Source of the DNA: Hygrocybe punicea
Taxonomy: Eukaryota; Basidiomycota; Agaricomycetes; Agaricales; Hygrophoraceae
DNA: 64,000 bases
Reading direction: 5' to 3'
Assembly (NCBI GenBank): GCA_963556145.1
Contig: OY744467.1
Coordinates: forward strand, 6,262,001-6,326,000
The notes under the pieces are model-generated. The model saw only the letters and a program-made list of their open reading frames with translations. It had not been told where the DNA came from and did not search any database. The position numbers and the translations under genes are program-made. Positions 44,873-56,179 of this stretch are shown here, piece after piece (the first letter of the stretch is position 1; each line of letters opens with the position of its first letter).

Positions 44873-46955
44873 TCACTTGTCCAGTCTTGGGTTTTTTGTG
44901 TTTGGTTTTTTCTGCGATGATGTTCCCCCTGCATCTTTGCCGCGTGGCCGGTTCACTCCCTTACCCTTGTTCTCACCTGCCAGTGCAGGTTCATCATCAT
45001 GCTCATGCTCATGCTCTTTCTCTTCCAAGAATATCCTCAGCATATCTGCTCGCGCCACCAACTGGTCAGTGTGTTTCATCATGTATGAAGATCCCCACAC
45101 ATATTCCGGAATCCCCTGGATAGAGTCAAAGTCACCTTCGTTGAAGTGAGATGCTGCAAATTCTCGTAAGGCCAGTCCAATGACCAAGAGAACAATTGAA
45201 ATATCATCTGGATATTGCAAGGTCTCCATCCATAACATGATCTCTTCTAAGGCATTGCCATCATGGAAAGCAGGGGGCAGAAATTGGCTGGGGTAACTCC
45301 ATGACATCCAGGCATGGTCAGTATTATCGATGGCCCATTCCTGTCCCTTGTTATTCATTTCCACACATATTCTTTACATGTTTTACTCACATAATGCTCA
45401 TAGCAAAATTTCACCAAACTCAGGTATTCCAGGCTCGTGAACATGGTTTGTAAAAATTCAAACCTTGCCTCCTTGTCTGCGCTGACTGCAGCTGGACTAA
45501 ACAACCAGATAAACAAATGAAAAGAACATCTGGCAGATAATGCATGTCACTTACACTCAATTTGGCAATTTGCCTGTGGCCTCATACTCAATCCGTTTTG
45601 AAGGTCCAGCCTCATTGTCTGAGATGTCGTCATCATTGGAAACCTCCACATATCTCCTTGTATTGGCCTTTTTCTTCTTCAGATTCTCCGTATCTGAAGC
45701 CCTCACAGACTTGAATTTGAGGGCCACCAACCCTGATGCCTGCTGGTTCTCCCAGTGGTCGAAGACCAGCTTCAGCTGGTCCTTCTTCATCTTTGTTGGC
45801 TCCATCATCTGCTGTCCATCGGGGAGATATTGAGCATCTATGAATTCCCCCAGGGAGTCTCTTATCCTCAACCAAGGAACTGTTGCATTCTGGTTGTTCG
45901 TAAATTGGCCTGCAAACATATGGTGAGTCTTGTTTTATTCCATTCATTCTGTTCAACTTACAGTAGGACATTGTCACAAATGACCTAAACACATCTTCTT
46001 CAGCAGTGACATCCCCTTTGTGTCAGGGAGGACAGGTGCACCAAACTTGTCGACTTACAGGATCAATGGTACACTCTTGTCGTTTTCCTTCCTGGGCAGG
46101 CTGGGACCCTTGCCCTTGTCGACGTCAGTTTCTTCTCCATCACTGTGCTCATCTAGTTTATGTTCAGAGATGTCACTGTTGATGGTACTTTGAACATACC
46201 ATATTCGTCAAATACCCAGTCATTCCATGGTTTCATCACTTCGTCCTGGAAAATTTTGCTCTTCAAAAAGATATCCCCTTGAACGGTGTGTGATTCAAAT
46301 CTACCCACAATGATGGGTGAGTTCAAATAGTGTGTGGTAGGTGAAATATTACTTTGTGGTTTGCGCATTGCCTGTCCAATCTTTCCAACCCACCAAGACA
46401 AGCACCTTCGCCCCCATCTGCACCTCCAATTCCTTGACAAACTTGCACACCACCTTGCTCATTCGATTTTCCGCGTTGTTACCAAAGAGGCTTCAACAGA
46501 AGACACTGATATGAGAACAATGTTTCCTTACCTACTCCGCACTTCATCTGTCAGTTTCCCACCATTCCATTCAGCAGCGAGGCCCTCAAACTCTGCCCTT
46601 CTTTCTGGGGACAGCTGCTCCATGACCCAGGTGCAAGCGGCTTTGTATTTTCCAATAAACTCCTTGCTTCCTGGGTTTGCACCTGACAGCCCCTTGATTC
46701 TCTCTTTTATTTCCTCCTTTATCTTCTCCACAATGACAGCACATAAGTTGCACGTTTTGACGAATTTCACTCGTGTTTTCTTTTTGCCAGCATCCTCATT
46801 TGCATCAGCCTTGTGATTCTTCAACCAAATTATGATTTTCTCATAGAATGTGATGTCAGCCTATATGCGAGCAGCTTATAAGACAAATTCCGATTACTCG
46901 GGCCAAGCCGTCAATGTGACCATCCTTAACAACTTCCTTACTCTTTTTCTTTATT
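44873..46955 (-). CDS. Cargo gene B: conserved Agaricomycete hypothetical protein, multi-exon, 5' truncated
   Basis: At least eight exon-like blocks read without internal stops: KKKSKEVVKDGHIDGLAR (ending 46898), DITFYEKIIIWLKNHKADAN (46860..46532), FGNNAENRMSKVVCKFVKEL with GAKVLVLVGWKD (46490..46353), FESHTVQGDIFLKSKIFQDE (46300..46200), DEHSDGEETDVDKGKGPSLP, EEDVFRSFVTMSYC, VPWLRIRDSLGEFIDAQYLP (45919..45557), and a C-terminal block with WMSWSYPSQFLPPAF ending PNTKNPRLDK (45364..44873). Four junctions were checked for GT-AG and phase. I know similar hypothetical proteins from mushroom genomes but no function. No start codon lies upstream before the right arm, so the 5' end seems lost at the arm boundary. 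Confidence 0.6.
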
Positions 46956-46985
46956 GCCGAACGAATTGTTTAAATGATCTCCTTC

Positions 46986-48883
46986 TTGCTGTTACAAGTC
47001 CCTATAAGGGAATCATTCTATATGGTGGAATTTTCAACTCAGGGTCACACTCTAATTTGCCAAGCAGTGGGAACAAATTTTCCAAACTGTGGGAACAATT
47101 TTGAAGCCCTGGGAATAATTATGAAACTGTGTGATTGGGCAGAGTTGAGTGTGAGAATTTGTTGTCCCAATCAGCAAGAGCAATAAGGCAGCCGGATCAC
47201 AGCAGCCAATGTGGAAATGGGTAGTGTTATATCATTTTGGTATTGCAATTGCAATCGGTTTCTTATAATAATCACATGCATTGGTAATGCAATGCACCAT
47301 GTATGAATGAACAATATGTCAGTGGTATCTGTCATGTAGCTATATCTACTGTGTGTATTAGAATTGTTGATAATGAAAAGAGGTCGAACAGTGTTCATTG
47401 TACACCTGTCACACAGGTCCAGAGATGTTCGGTAAGTGTTCGGTAGGTGTCCTGGCCTTAAGCTGGGCATTCCCCTTGCACAAAAATCTGTACGAACAAT
47501 GTATTGGATGTATCTGTAATGTAGATGTATGTACAATGTGCATTAGAATTATTGACAATGCAAGCAGTGACTATTTGTCACACAGGTCCAAATGTGTTCG
47601 ATGTGTTTGGTAAAGTGTTCAGTCAGTGTCCCAGTTTTAATCTTGGCCATTCCCCTTGCACAAACATCCATACGAACAACGTATTGGATGTATCTGTAAT
47701 GTAGATGCATGTACAATGTGCATTAGAATTATTGACAATGCAAGCAGTGACTATTTGTCACACAGGTCCAAAGGTGTTCGGTAAGTGTTTGGTAGGTGTT
47801 CCAGTTTTCATCTGAGACATTCCCAATGCAAAAACCACTGTATGAACAGCACATTGGATGTGTCTGTGATGTAGCAAGATTTAATATGCACTTTGAAATC
47901 ATTAACAATGCAGGCAGTGCTTACTCATTTAACAGGTAGAACAATGTATCAGAAAGCATTCAGCAAGCTTCCCAGGTATAATATGGTCTTCCAGCTTCAA
48001 TGCTGGGCAATGCCATTGTACAAACAGTAGTATGACCTGTATATTGGATGGGTCTGTACTATTGCTATATAACCTTGCAATGCACATCATACTTAATACA
48101 TTCTCAATACTGGTACAATAGGCTGAATGGTTTTCAGCAAATCATTGGGCCAGTGACTCAGGTACAGTATGCAGCATTGCAGTGCAATAGACACTGTCTG
48201 TTTCATAAATTCCATGCATGCATGCCACACCTATCTTGATCATGTGTGCTGGAAATGGTTCAGGTGTCCAATACTCATCAAACTGTTTGACAAGAACATT
48301 GCCTCACCAATTTCCCAGCTTCATTTAATCTGCAGCATTGCCAGTGTACACAAGCTGAACCAGTCATATTGTTGATTCCGGTACTCATCAAAACCAGCAA
48401 TCTTATCAAAGTGATTCCAATAGCAGTGCAATTGGTATCATTGTGCATGGGATTATTTCTACAGTACTCACAGGAGGTTGTTTCTGACCTGACAAATAAT
48501 TCAGATACTTAGCATTTCTGGATATACTTACTACACATTCTGTAAAATCTTCAGAGTAACTATGACTAATAATAAAGTAGTAAGGTAGTTAGTTATATAT
48601 CTGCCAACTTGAACACTGCAAACTTTATATGAAATATGTCAATTTGGGATCTGATATTGGGTCATGACAAATTGGAAGGACCAGGATATAATGAATTAAT
48701 ATCATTGTAGTATGGTATCAGAATGGTATCTGACCAGCATCAGTATGTAATAATAAAGGAAATATCAATAACTTCGCAAATATTTATTATCATAGAAGGG
48801 TAATAATACTGTATTATTTGTATACTCTCATTACTAAAAAGGGACGAGTAACCTGCCATGCAAAGCAATGGCCCACACCCCAC
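46986..48883 (-). repeat. Right arm of the 7.9-kb unit
   Basis: Reverse complement of the left arm. A 68-codon open frame at 48169-48375 is the exact mirror of one at 41492-41698, which shows how close the arms are. Differences near the tip are C/T and A/G transitions (for example CATYGC, TTARTAATG). Confidence 0.9.
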
Positions 48884-48892
48884 TAGTAATAT

Positions 48893-49375
48893 ATGTTGCC
48901 ATGATGGTCATCAAGACATGCGGGTCTGAGCCACACTGAGGTCATTTGGCAGCAACCCAAGGGGCTTGCCTGATGTGTTTCGTGATTTTTGATCAATGTC
49001 TGTGCTTGAGTTTAGCAGCAAAGTCCTCCTCATGGTACACAACAGGGGCACATTTGGCAAAGAGAAATCTAACCAAGAGTGCAAGCTGGTGCACAGGCTT
49101 TTCCAAGTCAATGTTGTTTTGGACCCATATATATGTGTCATGAACATAGTCATCCTCCTTAAAGTTATACTCCCATTCGGTTGGAAGCACACGCTCATGC
49201 AGTATCTTGTGGAGCTCTGAAATCCTAACACTGAATAAACTCCAATCTTCCAAGGCATCCCTGAGTTCAGCTTGTCTGGCAGATTGTTTGCTGGGAGATA
49301 TGTTATGGGGTGACTGCGTGATCTGGCTCTGCAATGAAGCCAGTGACATTTGCTGTGTCGACCCAATATTGCACA
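48893..49375 (-). pseudogene. Unrecognised gene fragment beside the 7.9-kb unit
   Basis: The minus strand reads NIGSTQQMSLASLQSQI, ALEDWSLFSVRISELHKILH, WEYNFKEDDYVHDTYIWVQ and LALLVRFLFAKCAPVVYHEE, then after a TGA SKITKHIRQAPWVAAK and a second TGA before PQCGSDPHVLMTIMATY. Both stops could be CGA arginine codons changed to TGA. The fragment is cut on one side by the 7.9-kb unit and on the other by a short mariner end. Family unknown. Confidence 0.4.
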
Positions 49376-49570
49376 TGTATATCATTGTAGTGTGGTTCAG
49401 AATGGTATCTGAATAGCATCAGTATGTAATAATACAAGAAATATCAATAACTTTGCAAATATTTATTATCGTAGCAGGGTAATAATTCCATATGATTTTT
49501 ATATACTTACACTCTCATTGCTAAAAAGGGACAAGTAACCTGCCATGCAAAGCAATGGCCCACACCCCAC
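49376..49570 (-). mobile_element. Truncated mariner end (about 195 bp)
   Basis: The reverse complement starts GTGGGGTGTGGGCCATTGC and follows the tip sequence of the 61318 element and of the 7.9-kb unit up to ACTACAATGATATACAT, then stops. TA flanks the tip at 49571-49572. It interrupts the hAT transposase frame right after VKVT. Confidence 0.8.
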
Positions 49571-49572
49571 TA

Positions 49573-50477
49573 GTGACTTTGACAGTCTCTCGGCATGCTG
49601 CTTTGGTGACATTCGTGCTGTCAGAGCATGTTGCAGCCCAATTCTCTTCACCAATTGATCTGATTGTCTACAACAGGAATAAGATTCTTGGACATAGTGG
49701 TATGTTCTAACTTTCCCACACCTTTAATAACTTGTCAGTCACCCATAGGGTGGTGTGTTCTTCGTCAGAGCCTTTATGTGCATCAAGAAAGTATGTTTCA
49801 CGTGAGGGTGTGGTTGCATGGACAGTATAGATCGAATGTGGTTTGCGGGTTGTTGTTCCATCAAAGGTGAGGGTGAGATTGTCAATGGAATGCAGCCGGG
49901 CAATCCACTTCTGTCAGATATAGACAGCCTCACGAGGAATATGGTTGTCAGCAAAAGTGTTTGCTGATGTTGGACAATACTTCGCGTTTAAGTTTAAGAT
50001 ACCCATGAGCTCCTTCCACTCTGGTGAGTCGATCACATGTGGAACTAAGCCTTGAATGCAGATCAGATGCATGATTGTGTGGTCAACCTTTGCTTGGAAA
50101 AGCTTTTGTTCCTCTTCTTGAGCCTTCTTCCCAGCTTTATGAAACTGGCCAACATCAAGAGTAGCTTGACTCTTAAGTCTCTTCCGTGGTAGATCCACTG
50201 CCTCTGACACTAAGTCGGCCAACTCTTCAACTTTGGCTCCGAGTGATCCTTGCCCTGCCTGATTAATTGCCTCCTGCCAGAGCTTCTCATTGAACCCCTG
50301 CAAAGCCTTGCAACTAGTGGCGTGTTTCAGTACTTGATCCAAGGCTGCATTACCCTGACAAGTCATAACACAAGATGGTGTGACACAATGCCAAGAGGGC
50401 TTTTGTGTCTTTTTGTCATGGTGTTTGATAACGAGGTGAGCCATGAGTTCATTTGGATTACATCTGCACCCTGACAT
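49573..50477 (-). pseudogene. hAT-family (DUF659-type) transposase, N-terminal part
   Basis: ATG 50475-50477 opens MSGCRCNPNELMAHLVIKHH with a CxC...H-x-H zinc-finger-like start. Then come LICIQGLVPHVIDSPEWKEL, YCPTSANTFADNHIPREAVY, DNLTLTFDGTTTRKPHSIYT and, after an intron (acceptor TTGTAG), IGEENWAATCSDSTNVTKAA. These are the DUF659 and early catalytic blocks of basidiomycete hAT transposases. An in-frame TGA after REAVYI replaces an expected arginine. The rest of the catalytic domain is missing where the mariner tip is inserted at 49570. It is inactive, and too incomplete to be linked to the hAT element at 19179. Confidence 0.75.
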
Positions 50478-50567
50478 ATTGGGTATGTAGACTTGAATAG
50501 TGGTATCTCGTACGTGCTGTAACTGCTGTTGTTGTGGTCATAGTGAGTTTGTGACATAGTACCTTAG

Positions 50568-51129
50568 CTTGCTTACATCTTCCTTTCCTTGGTCATCAAC
50601 ATTGATTATCTCTGTCACTAATTGCTTCAGTCTCTCATGCTCCCTTTGGTGAGATGCATCTGACACACAAGGAATCTATACGATGATGGCCCAGGGAAGC
50701 TCAATGCTCACAGTGAGAAAGAGGAAACTCACAGGAACATTGTATGTTTTGAAGACCTTCTCAGTGCTGTTAGCAACATCCACCACCCATTTCTTGACCA
50801 CATTATTCTCAGGATATGATATTGCCTCAGGATCAGTAGTAATGCACAAATGGCAGTGCCTCGTTCTAAAATCAGTAGGAGTCCATCACCACTGCTTCTT
50901 GCTTCCCATCTGAACACACGCTCAAGCTGCTCCCCAAGTATAGCAACCTCACAGCCGGTCTTTCAAGCATATCAGGATCCAGACTAAAAGATAAGAACAA
51001 ACCATAATGGGAATGGGCAACATCTGGAGAAGGAAGCTGGGAAGGCAGATTTTTGAGAAGAAGCTCTAGAGTCACCAAGACTTCGGCGAACTTTTCCTTG
51101 GACAATGTCTCAGCCTGTGCAAACGGCAT
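50568..51129 (-). CDS. Unrecognised minus-strand gene fragment
   Basis: MPFAQAETLSKEKFAEVLVT starts at 51129 and continues AVRLLYLGSSLSVCSDGKQE. A probable second exon follows (RHCHLCITTDPEAISYPENN, KKWVVDVANSTEKVFKTYN) and perhaps a third (CVSDASHQREHERLKQLV). The exons are plausible in composition but the family is unknown. It is divergent from the NACHT gene by about 400 bp and could also be the 5' part of the degraded hAT locus. Confidence 0.35.
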
Positions 51130-51541
51130 GATGGATGGGACTGGTACCGACAGGAAAATGGGGGGAAAGTTGGATTATGCTTCTACCATTCATATATATG
51201 ACCTGCCACCACCTTTTGACATTGTGAGCTTGCTACAGCAGCCACGCTGGCCATCTGGGATTCTTTACATATATTCACAACCCAATTTCGCTCAGGAGTT
51301 AATAACTTGTTATTAACATGCTGTTTATATACTAGTTAATAACAACATCATTTTTCACCGAGCCCTACAGTACAACTGAAATTGTTTATTTTCCAGTGTG
51401 ATTATTCGAAGCAGGAGATATCTTCCCATATCTTCCCATGTCTCCTGTATGATGTCAGAGCGGTGTTGTGTTCGCAACAAGATTCATCCATTAATAGCTT
51501 GATTCTTAAGTCATCCTTCTTCTTCTCGGTCGATCACTCCA

Positions 51542-53798
51542 ATGCTTGACTTACCCAACGAAAACCAATCTTCAAGTATGCCAGCTCCACAAGAGTTATC
51601 TGCTGTGAATTATTCATACAAACCGCTGGTACCCGAGGTTCTAACCTCGCAGGATAGTCAAAACCTGCATACTACAGGGAATCGGCTAAAAGAAACAGGC
51701 ACTACTGGTTGGAATACCCTTGAAATGACTCTGTCAGTGGTTAGCGGGGCTTGTGGAATCTTCCCTCCACTGAACGCCTCTGTTAATGGTTTGTTGGGTG
51801 TAATGAAACAAATAGACATTTGTGTGTTCACAACCAAGTGGTACTGACCCCGAACTGATGGCAGAAATAGGACATCAAAGATGTCCATTCAGACTTCTTG
51901 GACATAGCGAGAACTATTGGTGGGCTTCAGTCGTTGCTCAACCAATATGAAAGCCAGACTTCACTCCCTGAAGGGACTAAGCGCCAATTGGAGCATCTGG
52001 CATTGTAAGCGTCAACCTCATCAATTCTGTAAATCACTAACTGAATCACTTCAAAGGGCGGTCAAGGACTTGGAGTTGTCCATCGACGATAAGATCAAGA
52101 GAGGACTAGTTCGACGGACGATCGAGGCATTGAATGATGTGCAAGGCGTTGTGAAGGCATTCCGTACCAACACCAATCTGGTTTCCATTTGCACAGTGGG
52201 TTAAATTAGTTGTTTTCTGTTGTAAAAAACTGAGCAAAGTAGATGGATACCACTTTTAGCATACAATCGAATACGGGGGACATTCACCAGGCATGTTCCA
52301 CCTGTTTTGACCTTGGATTGACCTGACGTCCTGTATAGGTTGTCATCGAAGCTGTGCATAATGGTGAGTAAGCATGACCGTAGCTCTGTAACACATATTC
52401 ATGCATGTAATAGAACTTCTTAAGGCTCTACAACATGTTCCTGAAGTGGCCTTCAACTCCGGAGACCATAGGGGATGCTTGCAGGGTACTCGAGTTGAAC
52501 TGTTGGAAACCCTGCTGGTGTGGGCTGCAGACCATTCTTCTAAACCTGTTTACTGGTTGAGTGGTATGGCGGGGACTGGAAAAACAGCCATTGCATATAC
52601 CTTTAGCCGCCTCTTAGCATCCAAGAAATCACTTGCAGCAACTTTCTTCTGTTCTTGGTCTGCCAAATGTATAGACGTCCGACGAATCTTTCCCACTATT
52701 GCATGGATAATGGCGCAAACATATCCTTCATACCGCACGGCACTTCTTGGGGCTCTTAAAGGCAATGTTGATGCTCAAGCAGGCTCTCTCGAGGATCAGT
52801 TTCAGAAACTCTTGCTAGGGCCTCTCCGATGTTCCAATCCAGCTATTATGCCCACCAGTATCATTGTCATCGATGCACTGGACGAGTGCGAGAACGATGA
52901 GGCCACAGAACATCTACTTAACATTATCCTCAAACATGTGCAGGACTTGCATGTCAAAATCTTCATCTCTTCTCAACCAGAGCCTCAAATTCGAGACCTC
53001 CTTGATTTGGACACCCAATTATGTTCACTTCTCAAGCTTCACGATGTCGAGGATGATGTTATTCGAGATGATATCAAGCTCTACATTATCACATCGCTAG
53101 CGACAATATTTTGGGACCGTCGAAATCACTTTGATGCCACTGATGAGGACTGGCCTCCAGCCTCACAGATTGATGTTCTGGTCAATTGAGCAGGGAAGCT
53201 CTTCACCCATGCATTCACTGTCTGCAAGTATATAGGAGAGCGCCGTGCCAGCCCACAGGAGCGCCTGTTGAGGATAACAGCATCTAGATCCCTCTCCGGC
53301 CTTGCAACTGCTCACATTGACGATATCTATCGCCTTATCCTAGGACAGCTTCCTGATCACCTGGACGATCAAGAGTTCTATATCACGAGACAAGTCTTAG
53401 GCGCCATTATTTGCATTTGCATTCTGCATTCTGTTGATGATCTAGGGTCTCTTTTGGGCTTCAGTAGCAGCAAAATACTAGTTGCGGTTGCTGCCCTTCA
53501 CTCACTGATGCTCATCCCACCTAGAAATCACAATCTTATTTCGATATTCCATGCCTCTTTTGCGGATTATTTGACGGATCCCTCACGTTCAAAGGATTGG
53601 GCAGTCAATGGCCATAACCACCTCATTGACAGATGTCTTCGTATCATGACTGCCAGGTTAGACTTCAACGTTACACAGCTGGAGACATCATATCTCAGCA
53701 ACACCGACATGACAAAAAACTTTACCAAAGCCCTTCCACATGAACACTTCTTGTTCACAGGCCTTGATGTCTTCAACAGAACAAATTTTATGCAGTAA
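51542..53798 (+). pseudogene. NACHT-domain STAND NTPase, disrupted and truncated
   Basis: STAND NTPases of this type are NLR-like receptors; in fungi some act in allorecognition and cell death. Exons in phase: 51542..51823, 51871..52004, 52057..52195, 52339..52363 and 52414 onward. The helical N-terminal region (LNQYESQTSLPEGTKRQLEH) is family-typical but carries no recognised effector domain. Walker A is GMAGTGKTAI (about residues 244-253), Walker B IIVIDALDEC. A TGA at 53187-53189 (QIDVLVN, stop, AGKLFTHAFTVCKYIGE) sits where relatives have arginine; the frame then stays open to 53798 (FHASFADYLTDPSRSKDW, CLRIMTARLDFNV). No WD40, ankyrin or TPR repeats follow, so the sensor part is missing. 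Confidence 0.8.
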
Positions 53799-54690
53799 AT
53801 TCTTGTTCTGGTTAGAAGTTCTAAGTGTTTTAGGTTTATCGGATAGCGCTTTGGGGCTCCTCAGCAAGCTGAATGCATCCCACCTGAATGTCAGTCTGAA
53901 CATCCTATTTTATGAGATATTATGATTTTATTATCACAAACAGATACCTAGGGTCACACTGACCTTTGCTCAATTTCTCAAGGATTGCAACAAATTTATC
54001 ATTGAATTTCAAACACCCATATCATACAGTGCACCTCATATTTTCAACACCTACCCTCTATCTAGCACCATGTTTTTTGTTTTGTTTTCAAGACCCAACT
54101 TGAAGTACATTGGTAATGGCAGTCATCTGGTCGTAAAGTTGTCAACTATGCATGTTCCAAAGTCTTCTTAGTGTGGGCCCTGAATATGCAACCCCACTGG
54201 ATCAATGAGAACTAAAACCCCAGTCTGCACTGTATCAGAGTCGTAAATCAGCATTACTTTCCGTCTTGCCCCAGATTTCTCCGTAGAATTCCGATCAGTG
54301 AGTTTCCCCAGGGCTAAGAAATTCTGTGAATCTGTTAGCAGTAAACACAGAATATGTCCACATCAAGCATATATAATAAATATGATCGTGAAGTATGCCA
54401 AGTGCAATACTGGGTGCGAATCGGACTTAAAACATAATTTCTAAATATAAATGGTTATGCCAACAAGCCCAGCCATGGCTTTGGTCCATCAAGGGTCCAT
54501 GTGAAATTCAACCCCCCTCCCAAACCTCATTTCTAGGATGGGGGTTGGTACCCCCCTCCTAGGCATAAAGCATCCTAGACTAGATTTGTAAGCTCAGCAA
54601 TGTATTTTCACACTCAGATTGATTACTAATCACTATCACAATCGCTGCTCACTGTCTACAACGCTGAGCGAAGGCTCACATTCACGTACT
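53799..54690. other. Region without gene; contains a GC-rich imperfect palindrome
   Basis: AT-rich spacer with no readable frame. At 54530-54565 an imperfect palindrome (TCTAGGATGGGGG, then CCCCCCTCCTAGG) resembles the end or junction of a small DNA element. Confidence 0.35.
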
Positions 54691-55440
54691 GGATTCCCCG
54701 CCACCCAATACCACCCAGGAACCCAATGAGCCACCCCCTCTGACACCTACAATAGCACCCCTGTCAACCATTTCACAGGCCCCAACGCAGTCCGCACATG
54801 CCCCAACAAGCCCACCATCGCCCAACATGACTGCCACATCACTCACCCAAAAGCTGCTGCTATCACCTGCATTAGCCCCATCACCCCAAAACGTGTTGTG
54901 ACCACCCAGACTTCAACACCAATGCCCTGCCCTGCCCTTGTCAACCCAGAAACAGCCAACACAAGCGGCCGCATGCCCAAATGAGCCCCAGTCCAGCCCA
55001 ACACCCCCGAACCCATTGTCACCAGCCCCCACACATCAATACATGCCCCACACTCTGTTACCACCCCAGAATGTGTCGATAAGACCCACGCCACATCCCC
55101 AAAGTCCAACAACACCCCAAAACATGTTGACCATGCCCCAAAATGTGTCGAAAAGAGCCCTAGAGATGCCCTGCACCCCAGCAACACCCCATGATGCGTC
55201 AGAAATGCCATTGACAATACCAGGGACCTCAATGGCACCCTGAGGTACCCCATGGGTGAGGCCCCACATGCCAGTTGTGCCCCAAGGCACCCTGCGAATA
55301 GCCCCAGAGACACCCCAAGCCCTCTACACACCCCAAAACATGCCACGAGTGGCCCCCATACCCCAACAAAACCCCAGAACACGTCAAAACGCACCCCAGC
55401 ACCCCTCAATGTGATATACCACCCCCCAAGTGCTACCATC
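54690..55440. repeat. Degenerate C-rich repeat region
   Basis: About 750 bp of diverged short repeats with phrases such as CCCCAAAACATGT and CACCCCAGCA recurring at irregular spacing. All minus frames are open (Gly/Trp/Val-rich) owing to composition. It looks like an old minisatellite without a constant period. Confidence 0.55.
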
Positions 55441-55489
55441 AGCCCCCATTTTTGTATCTCAACTTAGTATATATAAACACAATTTTTCA

Positions 55490-55979
55490 GACTTATGCAC
55501 AGGTGCTCGACCGTGGAGCAGCACCCGCCGCCACAATCGTCACATTTTACCCCAATGTCACACCCATTGCCCAGGCCCAGCCATACAGCACCCCCGCCAA
55601 CCAGCCCCCACCAAAGTTACCACCGGTCCCACCACCCCCACAACTTGTAGATGCTGGTACCCAAATGATAGAAGAGGAACCACCACCCCAGCACTACGAA
55701 CCAGTTCAAACTGGCTTTGCATTTGCCCTTAACAAGGCTCTCCCATCTGATATCTCCTGTATTTGCCAGATCGCTGAACTTGCCTGGGGATCAGAAGAAG
55801 ACCCACAATTTTACAGTCTCCTTGACCTCTCCCCGAACCACAAGACCTTTTTAGAGGTGCTCACTGAGATGATGCATCCTTTGCATGGTGACCCCGATCC
55901 TGTCTTTGGACCTGCGCAAGCCCCAGTGATAGTGAGGATAGTAGAGGATTGGGCAGAGTTTTGTGGAGGATATGGATGA
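55490..55979 (+). CDS. Unrecognised Pro-rich exon-like open frame
   Basis: After a good acceptor (TTTTTCAG at about 55489) the plus strand reads TYAQVLDRGAAPAATIVTFY, a Pro-rich linker (PPPKLPPVPPPPQLVDAGTQ), and then a more structured part, TGFAFALNKALPSDISCICQ and FLEVLTEMMHPLHGD, to a stop at 55977-55979. It could be the last exon of a gene whose upstream part lies in the degenerate repeat region. No family was recognised. Confidence 0.35.
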
Positions 55980-56179
55980 GATTTTCAGAGGCAGGAGATG
56001 TGTGCAAGGGCGCACACCATTGTGGAGGGGGGTACCTGCAGCAGGTGCTGCTAGCCCTAGGACCCCAAGGACTCTGTAGATAGCTTTCCCTTTCCTGTTC
56101 CTAGCTTAGTGAGCAATCCAGGGTTTTCCCCAGCTTCCCCCTTCCTGTCACAGCTCCCCCTGAGCCTTTCCCTCCAAGG

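Larger units (their letters stand above)
40984..48883. mobile_element. 7.9-kb inverted-repeat unit with Tc1/mariner-type ends carrying cargo genes
   Basis: Ends are GTGGGGTGTGGGCC at 40984 and its exact complement at 48870-48883, each followed outward by TA (40982-40983 and 48884-48885), the duplication of Tc1/mariner elements. The arms are about 1.83 kb (left) and 1.90 kb (right) and almost identical; the main difference is a roughly 54-nt deletion in one left subterminal repeat unit. The 4.2-kb centre contains two minus-strand gene fragments and a 44-bp array, but no transposase. The same terminal sequence begins the transposase-bearing element at 61318, a plausible source of mobilisation. 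Arms of this length are unusual for the superfamily. Confidence 0.8.

Noticed and set aside
41492..48375. Two identical 68-codon frames at 41492-41698 and 48169-48375 as a duplicated gene
   Set aside because: They are mirror images within the two arms and show no protein-like features; the identity reflects the inverted repeat, not a gene pair.
54843..55439. 198-codon Gly/Trp/Val-rich minus-strand frame
   Set aside because: It lies entirely in a degenerate C-rich repeat region; openness follows from composition.
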